Shown: positions 1-8,023 of the stretch, piece after piece
How the letters are laid out: each line of letters opens with the position of its first letter
Numbering within the stretch: the first letter of the stretch is position 1
From: a virus
DNA length: 64,000 nt
Virus record (IMG/VR): IMGVR_UViG_3300017960_001054
Span: 1 to 64,000 of that record
Direction: 5' to 3' (one strand)
Position numbers and translations under genes: made by a program
The notes under the pieces: model-generated
What the model was told of the DNA's origin: nothing
Seen by the model: only the letters and a program-made list of their open reading frames with translations
Database searches by the model: none

Positions 1-558
1 ACGACCGAACAGGCGGTTCAGGCGGGGTTGCGTTCTGCCTTCGAGGCATGGGCGTTGAGGCCAACACGAGGGACTGAGGAAGAAAAGAGACAAAAAAGAG
101 TCGAGTGGATCACAGGGGAGACAATCTCGGAGGACCCCGCATATTTGCGGATGTTGGAGAAATTGAGGGGAGCTGGGATGTCTGAGGAAATGATTAAGCA
201 ACGAAGTGCCGTGGCCATTGACTTGGCTGATTTAGCTAAGGAACAATTGTTGGCAGAACATCCTGGCGCAGGGCCCTTTGTCGTAGGCGGCACCATGGCA
301 GGCGCAATGGCTCCGGTACTGTTATATGGGCGCGAGGCTGGCTTTACTGGTCCTGAGCAGCCGGCGGGGGATTTTGTTGTTACCGATCGAGGTGATGTCA
401 TCAAGGCAGACCCGAGAGACACCATCGTGGGGTTCCGCGGTAGAGCAGGCGGTCCGGGCGCTGGGGCCGTGTACGTCAACATCTATGGAGGCGATCGGCG
501 TGAGGTTTACGAGACCGTGCGCCAGGCTCTCCGTGTCGCGAGGGTGGCTACTGCGTAA
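1..558 (+). CDS. Tail tape measure protein, C-terminal end (partial)
   Basis: The reading frame is open to the left window edge, so this is the end of a longer gene. The last 60 residues carry the signature of many tape measure C-termini: a short strand segment VTDRGDVIKADPRDTIVGFR, a Gly/Ala-rich linker, then VYVNIYGGDRREVYETVRQAL, a beta strand followed by a terminal helix. Before this lies a charged helical segment and a short hydrophobic Gly/Ala stretch (GGTMAGAMAPVLL). Tape measure proteins set tail length and occupy the tail tube. Its place directly upstream of the hub and spike genes fits. The stop overlaps the next start by one base. A different tail protein with the same kind of C-terminus cannot be excluded because most of the gene is outside. 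Confidence 0.72.
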   Translation, partial: TTEQAVQAGLRSAFEAWALRPTRGTEEEKRQKRVEWITGETISEDPAYLRMLEKLRGAGMSEEMIKQRSAVAIDLADLAKEQLLAEHPGAGPFVVGGTMAGAMAPVLLYGREAGFTGPEQPAGDFVVTDRGDVIKADPRDTIVGFRGRAGGPGAGAVYVNIYGGDRREVYETVRQALRVARVATA

Positions 559-1307
559 TGCCTGGCCCGATTCCCATCGTCCCCTCTGCGTTTGAGACTC
601 ATCGAGATGGTGAGCTTGGCCTCGGTAAGCGGCCTGTGGTGTTTGACATCCTCGCGTCCGATCGCGAAACGAGTCTGTTGCCCGATGACATCAAACTCGT
701 GCTGCATGTGAATCCGCGCACGATGCGGTTGAATTACCAGAAGTTGATCACTCGCCAGCAGACGCTTGGAGGGTTTGTCGAATTCCATTGGGGCGATGCG
801 CTGGAGGACATCAATTTCGAGATGGCTACTGGTGCGTTCGTTCGCCTCTACAGCGGCCTATCGAACATAACGAGCAGCCCAGGAGGACCGGGTCGGAGAG
901 AGTCGATTGCGTATGACCGCTTCCTCGACATCCTGGCTCTCTTCCATTCGAATGGAGCCGTCTACGACATCAACGGGAACATTGCCCTTCAGGGTTACCT
1001 CCAGGTGACGTTCGATGGGGGCATTTACATCGGTTGGTTTGACACGGATTTCACGCTCACTGAGAGCGCTGATTCTCCGTACCAATTCACGCTCACTTCG
1101 CGCTTCATCATCGACCGGGAGGAGCTACAGCTTCGTTCCACCATCCTCAACCCTGTTACGGACACCATCATTGCTGCGACGGGCGCTTCTCAAGCAAACC
1201 AGCCTATTGGTGGTCTGGATGCCAACCAAGTTTTTGGTGAGGTTGGTGCTGACCCAAATACCGGCGAAGTGGGAATCCGGCGTCGCTCCGGGTTCACGTC
1301 GTTCTAG
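558..1307 (+). CDS. Tail-tip/baseplate hub-proximal protein, paralogue of the next gene
   Basis: A 249-residue protein without signal or membrane segment. The ATG overlaps the preceding stop. A core at about residues 50-195 has the pattern LHVNPRTMRLNYQK, then GGFVEFHWGD, a block with FLDILALFHSNGAVYD, and IYIGWFDTDFTLTESADSPY. The next gene has the same blocks in the same order (INPM, AWGEE, LLTLFRNNGYIYD, YAGHFENFSFT), so the two are paralogues. In contractile tails the genes between tape measure and hub usually encode tube-terminating or hub-adjacent proteins (gp48/gp54- or XkdP-like positions). I infer that role from position only. The C-terminal 50 residues (QPIGGLDANQVFGEVGAD onward) look disordered. 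Confidence 0.6.
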   Translation: MPGPIPIVPSAFETHRDGELGLGKRPVVFDILASDRETSLLPDDIKLVLHVNPRTMRLNYQKLITRQQTLGGFVEFHWGDALEDINFEMATGAFVRLYSGLSNITSSPGGPGRRESIAYDRFLDILALFHSNGAVYDINGNIALQGYLQVTFDGGIYIGWFDTDFTLTESADSPYQFTLTSRFIIDREELQLRSTILNPVTDTIIAATGASQANQPIGGLDANQVFGEVGADPNTGEVGIRRRSGFTSF

Positions 1308-1309
1308 TC

Positions 1310-2476
1310 ATGGCACGGACACCACCCCCTGCGTTGTTGTACCAACCACTTCCGGCCGGGCCGGGTTGGAAACGCACGTATGAGATCCAGGCGAATGTCC
1401 CGATCGATGGGTCCAGGGGCATTCTTCGCGATTCATCCGTTGGCTCTCCCTTCACGCTCAGTGTGATTCCTCCGCCTCTTCTCATGGACGCGATGAACCG
1501 CGAGCGGAAGGAGCCCATCGATGTCATCAGTGCCTCGTTGCGGGTCAACGACGACTTCACGGCTTTCCAGGAGAAGATCACCGAGTTTCGTAGCAACGGG
1601 ATTGTCACGAAGTCGAATGTGCAACAGACTCGGCTGGAAACTCTGGTGGGGAACAACGGCATCTTCTTTGATCCGCAAACTGGCCAGACGAACCAGGCTA
1701 ACGTGTTGGGGATTGCGGATGTCACCCAAGCTCTGAGTGTCATCTCACAGCTTAACGCATTGCTGGCAACGCCGCCTCTCACGCTGTTGATCAATCCCAT
1801 GGCCTTCTCGATTGTGCGGCAGAAGAAGCAGCAGTATTCAGACCGCAATCGGAGTGGGTACATTTTCATGGCTTGGGGTGAGGAGCAGGTACGTCTCAAC
1901 GTGTCTGGTCGGATCGGAGCTTACTACGCTGGAACACGGTACTTCGATGGAGACTCTCCCCAGAATTTCCAGGGGCATGGTGGCCCGTCGCGGGGGCGGA
2001 TTTCCACGACCACATCGCCATCGGGAAATCAGTTTGCCACGATGCGCGATTCGGCGTCGTACCAGAACCTCATGAGCTTGCTGACGCTGTTTCGGAACAA
2101 CGGTTACATTTACGATCTCGTTGGCGAGAGTGAGGCGCACTGGTGGATCGGAATGATTGCGATTTCGTATGACCAGTGGACGTATGCCGGGCACTTCGAA
2201 AACTTCAGCTTTACGCACCAAGAGACCACTATGCGGGGAGGAATCGAATTCACGTTTGACTTCGTAGCCTCCTTCGTATTCGACAACGCTCAGCGAAACT
2301 TCCAGGTGCTTCCGATCCGGGCACCGACGCCGAGCCCGAGCGATCCTTTGTGGTCTGATCCGACTAAAAGACCGCTTCCTATCGGGACCACACGAGGTCG
2401 CTTACAGCCGGCCCCACGGCTCAACCCTCCCCTCTCACCCGTGGCCGATCCGCTTCGCGCACCGCTTCTGAGGTAG
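1310..2476 (+). CDS. Tail-tip/baseplate hub-proximal protein, longer paralogue
   Basis: A 388-residue protein starting two bases after the previous stop. Residues about 165-335 match the preceding protein block by block: an INPM segment, an AWGEE segment, LMSLLTLFRNNGYIYD, and YAGHFENFSFTHQETTMRGG followed by FTFDFVASFVFD. It differs by an N-terminal extension of about 160 residues, including FQEKITEFRSNGIVTK, and a Pro-rich, Arg-rich tail. Two adjacent paralogues before the hub suggest stacked rings linking tail tube and hub; that is inference. No catalytic motif is visible. Confidence 0.6.
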   Translation: MARTPPPALLYQPLPAGPGWKRTYEIQANVPIDGSRGILRDSSVGSPFTLSVIPPPLLMDAMNRERKEPIDVISASLRVNDDFTAFQEKITEFRSNGIVTKSNVQQTRLETLVGNNGIFFDPQTGQTNQANVLGIADVTQALSVISQLNALLATPPLTLLINPMAFSIVRQKKQQYSDRNRSGYIFMAWGEEQVRLNVSGRIGAYYAGTRYFDGDSPQNFQGHGGPSRGRISTTTSPSGNQFATMRDSASYQNLMSLLTLFRNNGYIYDLVGESEAHWWIGMIAISYDQWTYAGHFENFSFTHQETTMRGGIEFTFDFVASFVFDNAQRNFQVLPIRAPTPSPSDPLWSDPTKRPLPIGTTRGRLQPAPRLNPPLSPVADPLRAPLLR

Positions 2477-2479
2477 TGG

Positions 2480-5400
2480 ATGCCTAATCTTCTCGATCGT
2501 CCTTATGCAGGCAACTTCCAGCCCAACGCACGTCGGGTTGTGAAGTACACGCCTGATGCGTTGGTCTACGTCAACGGGGATCTCTCTATCCCAGGTTGTC
2601 CCAAGTGCAATGGACGAATCAACATCCAGCGGTTCGTGAAATCGGTTTCGGTCGAGGCCGGGGTGCATGCGGGAGCGGCCAGCGGCTCGATTCAGCTTGC
2701 GGTTCCCGTCATCTGGGGGGACCAGCTATTTCGAGAAGGCCGGATGCTGCTTCAGCCTGGGTTGGAAGTCCATATTTACATGCGCGGCTATTTTCCGGTG
2801 CAGGGTCAGTTTGCACATCTGGATACGGCAGATGCCGTGGGGCAGACGGGGCTGAATCAGGGAAACTTCGATAATTTCCCGACCTACCCCTACTACCATG
2901 TGTTCCATGGCGTTGTTACGTCGGCGGATTACAGCTACTCGGATGGTTTCTATTCGGCATCACTCCAACTCGCGTCGATGTTGCACTTTTGGCAATTCCA
3001 CAACATTGCCACGAACGCTGCGTTGGTGGCCGTCAAGCCAGATGGTACGAGAGCGCAGCCAAACATCTGGGGGAACATTTACACCAACATGCACCCCTAT
3101 GCGATTATCTACGATCTCTATCGGTCGATAATCGGAGCACCGGGAGGCATCGAGGGGATAGCCCGTCTTGACACATACAGGACCAACCTCAACGCAACAA
3201 TCACGACTAGAGACGGCCAGGATCGCTTGATCTACTCGATGATGCAGTTGTATTGGGAGGAGCGGTTTCGTACGTCGATTCAAAGCCTGCGCATGTATGG
3301 GGTGAACGGGAAGCTATACAACGCAGTGCAGCAGGCGTACATCGGACGGCGAAACAGCACCAAGCTCAACAAGTTACTGCAACACAACCAGCATCTCGAT
3401 CTCGATGCGCAGTCGAATGCGAAGGATCCCTTCTCTCGGAGCTTCGCAGTCGCCAAGGCTATTGGTCTTGAGGGAGCGGGTCTGGATGTCACATTTGCCC
3501 CGAGCATGGGGACAGAAGGAGCGTCAGACGAGAAGGAACCGCTCGACTTTAACATGACTTCGATCTTTGCGTTCACCTTATCGCCAGGATCGGCCAATCT
3601 CAACGTTTTCAACACGTCGTACATGCCCAAGCTCACCATCGCCCAACAGGTTTGTGAGGCGACGGGTTTCGAGTTTTACCAGGACGTGGACGGCGACTTG
3701 GTGTTCAAGCCGCCCTTCTACAACCTGGACACGCGATCGAGTCGGGTCTATCGGTTGGAGGACATCGACATCATCAGCTTCTCTGTTCAGGAGAAGGAAC
3801 CGCAGGCTACCTACTGCACCGTGAAGTCCGGGTTGATCAACAGCTTGAACACGGGTAGCGATCCGTCTGTTGGAAACAGAGGTACGTTTATCGATTGGCG
3901 GCTCGTCTGCAAGTACGGATGGCGTCCCGCTGACATGGAGATCACGTATTTCTCTAATCCCAAGTCATTGTTCTTCGTTGCGCAGCATCGGCTGGATATT
4001 CTCAACATCGACATTCACTCAGCGCAAGTGACCATTCCTTTGCGTCCCGAGATGCGGCCGGGGTATCCAGTCTACATCCCATCGCTGGATTGCTTCTACT
4101 ACATCACGGCACTGAGCCACCAGTTTTCGTTCGGCAGCGCGTGCCAAACATCGCTGACGTTGACGGCACGGAGGGCGAAGGTCTTTGCTCCCGGCCTTCC
4201 AGGGCCGCTGCAAGAGGGTGAAAACGCCATCGATCGGATCAAGTTGGATGAGCCGTGGCTGCCCGAGCGTCCTCTGGAGATCATGGACAATGGCATACCG
4301 CGTTGGGCTGGGTTTCCCAATCTGGTCATGGCGCTGGATCCTCTCAAGCTCAACCCCAAGCAGTTTGCGTTGCGGGCAGGGTTGGAGGATCTGGGGACTG
4401 AGATTCTGGGCGAGGGCAAGGTCGAGTTGCTTTTCAACATCATCAATCAGCAAGTCAAGACGACAGGCGAGGGAGCGGGGGTTTTTGCCTTGGCTGCTCC
4501 GCGAGAGGATGATGCTTCATCGCCCACCGAGCACACACGGTATGTGTTGCGTCGTTCCGGCAACCCCGAGGATGACATCGAGTTTTCGCTGGCCGAATTG
4601 CGTGAGGACTACGCTTCTTTCGACGCTGCTCGGACAGAGATTCAGAAACGACGGGGACAGGTCGCACGTCTGCGGGATGACCTGCGCCTGACGGCGAGCG
4701 GCGGCGAGCCAGGGCTTGCTCAGGAAGGGACTCTCTCACGAAGAACGGGCGGGGCTGACGCGATAGAAGCCCGGTTGAACGAAGCGACTGCCTCCCTGCG
4801 CCGCGCCACGGAGTTGTTCGCCACGGGCGTGACTGACTTCTCGGCCAATGGCGACAAGACCATCAATTCACTGGTTTTGATTGTCCAGTCTCTTCAGAAC
4901 AACGATGTGATACGGCGCTCGTTTGGCGGGATGCCAGACGCGTCAACAACGATGACATGGCTGGACATCATAGCGGACACCAAGGCCAACATGAATCCCG
5001 GCATGTCGTTGCCTGGCTACTATCGGTTCTACTCTGCTTCTCATCCTAGTCCCGAGATGCAGGGCCAGGCGACCCTGACTTTCACGGAAGGGTCAGCAGA
5101 TGACTTGTTTGTGTATCAGGATGAGACGTTGTCCGAGCCTGCCGAGACTTCGGGCGGAGAGGTAAAAAAACCTGTTGAGCCCGAGCCCGCGCCTCCCGAG
5201 GAAGTCCCTGATGATCTCAAGGTTACGGAGGATGGCCGCGTAAGGCGAAAGCAACCTGGAAGCCATATCGGTTGGTTTGACGACTACACGAGAGGAAAAG
5301 CGGGCAAGCAGGAATTCGAGGATGTGGCACGACGGGCGCAAGCTCTTGGTGTTCCAGAGTCCTACATTCGCTACATGCGTGTCCAGGTAGCGCGCGAGAC

Positions 5401-8023
5401 AGGCAACACTTGGAACACGGGGGTGGTTGCGCTCAGGTCAGGAGGCACGGCGAGAAGAGACTACAACAAGCGAAAGAAACGAGGCGCGTTCTCTGATCAG
5501 ACGGCTCCCGATGACCATTACACGATGGGGGCGTCGGGATGGTTTCAGCTTCTTCCCCCGACAGGCATGGCTACTTTCGAGGGGACGGATTGTGAAAACC
5601 ACGATCCCTATGTGTTGTTTGATCCCGACTATGCAATGGCTGCGAATTTGTCGAACATGCGTGCTCGTCAGAGAGTCATGAGTGGTCGGGTACACCAGCT
5701 TCCCCCGGACGAGCGCACTTGGTCAGCGATTGCTCGGTCTCAGCATAACCTCTGGTCTATCAATCCTCATTCGACAGCCCCAACCCATTACGTGAACAAT
5801 GGTGGCAGTTTCGCGACTAACTTACTCCGGCGGGGGGAGATGGTGACGTCAGCGCAACAAACCGATGCGCGTCTGAGAAAGTGGGCTGCGGTGGTGGGTG
5901 AAGATGAGAGCTTTCTGTTTGAGAGCGGACCGCCTTCGCGGTCGTCCTGGGGTTATCCGGCCGGCAACGTAGACAGTCGCGGTCGCCCTGCTTTCAATCC
6001 GTGTGCTTTCGCCGCCGCTTTGAAAGAGCTACGGGCACAGGAGGAGGGGGAGGCTACACAGAATCAGCTTGAGCCCCCAACACCGCAGCCTTCGAAGGGT
6101 CTCGTAGCGCAGAACGATCCTTCGCGGATAGTAGTGGCTCCGGCTAAGCTGAGCGGTGCTGCCCGGAAAGTCCAAGGTTTTATAAAGGGTGTGCTGCCGC
6201 TCGGTTCGCGGGCTGTCGAGGCAGCGCTGGGTGATGTGACCCCTACGCGCGGTATCAAGGTGCTGGTGAACAACTCTGGTCAGACCAAAGTTGTCGATAC
6301 CTCGCAGATTCAACGACTGACTTTCACTCGCTCCGAGGTTAACAAGAGTATCACTGTTGAGGGCCTCGCCAACGAACAGGGGATCTACGGACCGGCTGAC
6401 TTCGAAGCCTTCCTGACCAAGAATCTCACGCGTCGGCTCCAAGAGGAAAGCAACCCGAAGATCGAAGGGATGGACAGCACGCCCAACGATTTCCTCAAAG
6501 AGAGTTACGATCAGATACGGAACGATCTTCTGGAGGGCGCCGGGCAAGATTTCCGCGACTTCCCAGAGGCCAAGAGCTATCCCGTCTACTTTTCGATTGG
6601 AGACCAACTGGCGTCTCCCGATACGGAATACGTGATCGATGACTTTGAGGTTGTCCGTCTGCCTACGTTCGAAGATGCGGCGTTCACGAACGAGATCTTG
6701 TTGCACGATCCGTATGATACGTCTGTCGACTTTGAGACGCTGGATGATCAAGGTCAGTCGGCCGCGGGGCTTACGCTGAAAAAACTCGGGCAAGTGCCTC
6801 CCTTCCAGGGAGTCACGCTCGATGTGATCGTAGAAAAAGTCATTACTGCTTACGTCAGCACGATCGTCACGACGGTTGTAAGAGACTTCACCACGGCTCG
6901 GGACAGAGCTGGCTTCGTGGAAGGGAAACGTCCGTTCGGCTTCAGCGACCGGATGGCGATCATTACTGATGGTTTCAGCAACATCGCATTGACGGTTACG
7001 GGTGTCGAGTTTGACATCAAGGCTCAGCGTTCGGAGGCTCGCGCGCTTCGGGCAGCCAAGCGCAATCATGGGATCTACACGCCTGTGTTTCCGGTCTCTG
7101 ATTCGGGCGGCTACGAACACATTGGTGCGTTTCGGTACGGCCGAGGGCTAGAGATCGATCCGGGCGGCAACTTCGAAGTGATCAACACTGGTCTCGATCC
7201 CTTCAGGAATGTTGACGCACAGGCGGCAGAGGATTTTCTAAACGCACTGACGAGCATCAAGGGTGTTCGGCCGCCCAAGGAGGGGGAAGAGGCGAAGCCG
7301 GGGCGCGAGGCTTTCCTTGCGGAAGAAATCCGTCGTCTGACTGAGGAGCAACGGGATGTGTTGTTGGGAGTGGCGGGCGGCACGAGGGACATCGATCAGT
7401 CCACTCTGGAAAGCCTGACCATGGCGGACATCCACAGAGTTGCGCAAACGCGACTAGCCTTGCAGGAGCTACAGAAGACCAATCCCGATGCTGTGCGCCA
7501 ACTGGAAGAGGCCAACGACATGGAGCAGGGCACACTGCTCATCCGCAGCGCACGACCGAACATTTTTGAGACCAAGTTTGCCAATTACCCCGCGAACCAG
7601 CTTCAAGAGGGGGTCCTCAAGACCACGGTGATGAACGCCGCCTACAACCTTGCTGACCTGGAACCGCACATGCAGCAAAACGCCCACCAAGGCTGTGTCT
7701 GCCGGGGGAATGCTTCACAACTAGTGCTTCCTGCGTTTGGAAGGGATGACTTCGTGGCTATCGATGGGATCGATTCCAAAAGGGATCCGGCAACCGCTTC
7801 GTTGTCGGAGCAGATTCTACAGTCGCTACCAGACTATGTTGCCCAGAGGCAGGCGCTCCGCGGTCAGCAGCTTGACACAAGGCCGCCTAGTCTGAGCGAT
7901 GCTTTCAACAAGGTCAGGGATATCCGTAACCTGATCGCCGGCACGGGAGAACAACTGGCTGAGGCGGGCGAACAACTGACGGAGGTAGGTGGGCAGGTAG
8001 GCAGCCTGTTTGGGAGTGATTGA
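2480..8023 (+). CDS. Baseplate hub protein with internal lytic transglycosylase domain
   Basis: A 1847-residue protein. Residues about 35-580 read as a gp27/gpD-type hub: an early FVKSVSVEAGVHAGAASGSI block, a FHGVVTSADYSYSDGFY block, and a closing segment LRPEMRPGYPVYIPSLDCFY then ITALSHQFSFG, typical of hub ends. Residues about 930-1130 form a lysozyme-fold transglycosylase: a probable catalytic Glu at 973 in ARETGNTWNTG, GASGWFQLLPPTG near 1018, and DPDYAMAANLSNMRARQ near 1048. The remainder is long and unassigned, with heptad-like stretches near 700-780 and a helical C-terminus. There is a CPKC near residue 39 and a CVCRG near 1740. This would sit at the tail tip and open the cell wall during entry. 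The ATG follows GAGG at suitable spacing. It is much longer than usual hub proteins. Confidence 0.78.
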   Translation: MPNLLDRPYAGNFQPNARRVVKYTPDALVYVNGDLSIPGCPKCNGRINIQRFVKSVSVEAGVHAGAASGSIQLAVPVIWGDQLFREGRMLLQPGLEVHIYMRGYFPVQGQFAHLDTADAVGQTGLNQGNFDNFPTYPYYHVFHGVVTSADYSYSDGFYSASLQLASMLHFWQFHNIATNAALVAVKPDGTRAQPNIWGNIYTNMHPYAIIYDLYRSIIGAPGGIEGIARLDTYRTNLNATITTRDGQDRLIYSMMQLYWEERFRTSIQSLRMYGVNGKLYNAVQQAYIGRRNSTKLNKLLQHNQHLDLDAQSNAKDPFSRSFAVAKAIGLEGAGLDVTFAPSMGTEGASDEKEPLDFNMTSIFAFTLSPGSANLNVFNTSYMPKLTIAQQVCEATGFEFYQDVDGDLVFKPPFYNLDTRSSRVYRLEDIDIISFSVQEKEPQATYCTVKSGLINSLNTGSDPSVGNRGTFIDWRLVCKYGWRPADMEITYFSNPKSLFFVAQHRLDILNIDIHSAQVTIPLRPEMRPGYPVYIPSLDCFYYITALSHQFSFGSACQTSLTLTARRAKVFAPGLPGPLQEGENAIDRIKLDEPWLPERPLEIMDNGIPRWAGFPNLVMALDPLKLNPKQFALRAGLEDLGTEILGEGKVELLFNIINQQVKTTGEGAGVFALAAPREDDASSPTEHTRYVLRRSGNPEDDIEFSLAELREDYASFDAARTEIQKRRGQVARLRDDLRLTASGGEPGLAQEGTLSRRTGGADAIEARLNEATASLRRATELFATGVTDFSANGDKTINSLVLIVQSLQNNDVIRRSFGGMPDASTTMTWLDIIADTKANMNPGMSLPGYYRFYSASHPSPEMQGQATLTFTEGSADDLFVYQDETLSEPAETSGGEVKKPVEPEPAPPEEVPDDLKVTEDGRVRRKQPGSHIGWFDDYTRGKAGKQEFEDVARRAQALGVPESYIRYMRVQVARETGNTWNTGVVALRSGGTARRDYNKRKKRGAFSDQTAPDDHYTMGASGWFQLLPPTGMATFEGTDCENHDPYVLFDPDYAMAANLSNMRARQRVMSGRVHQLPPDERTWSAIARSQHNLWSINPHSTAPTHYVNNGGSFATNLLRRGEMVTSAQQTDARLRKWAAVVGEDESFLFESGPPSRSSWGYPAGNVDSRGRPAFNPCAFAAALKELRAQEEGEATQNQLEPPTPQPSKGLVAQNDPSRIVVAPAKLSGAARKVQGFIKGVLPLGSRAVEAALGDVTPTRGIKVLVNNSGQTKVVDTSQIQRLTFTRSEVNKSITVEGLANEQGIYGPADFEAFLTKNLTRRLQEESNPKIEGMDSTPNDFLKESYDQIRNDLLEGAGQDFRDFPEAKSYPVYFSIGDQLASPDTEYVIDDFEVVRLPTFEDAAFTNEILLHDPYDTSVDFETLDDQGQSAAGLTLKKLGQVPPFQGVTLDVIVEKVITAYVSTIVTTVVRDFTTARDRAGFVEGKRPFGFSDRMAIITDGFSNIALTVTGVEFDIKAQRSEARALRAAKRNHGIYTPVFPVSDSGGYEHIGAFRYGRGLEIDPGGNFEVINTGLDPFRNVDAQAAEDFLNALTSIKGVRPPKEGEEAKPGREAFLAEEIRRLTEEQRDVLLGVAGGTRDIDQSTLESLTMADIHRVAQTRLALQELQKTNPDAVRQLEEANDMEQGTLLIRSARPNIFETKFANYPANQLQEGVLKTTVMNAAYNLADLEPHMQQNAHQGCVCRGNASQLVLPAFGRDDFVAIDGIDSKRDPATASLSEQILQSLPDYVAQRQALRGQQLDTRPPSLSDAFNKVRDIRNLIAGTGEQLAEAGEQLTEVGGQVGSLFGSD

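Noticed and set aside
6029-7120. 363-codon open frame on the minus strand
   Set aside because: Opposite the hub gene with no motif or ribosome site.
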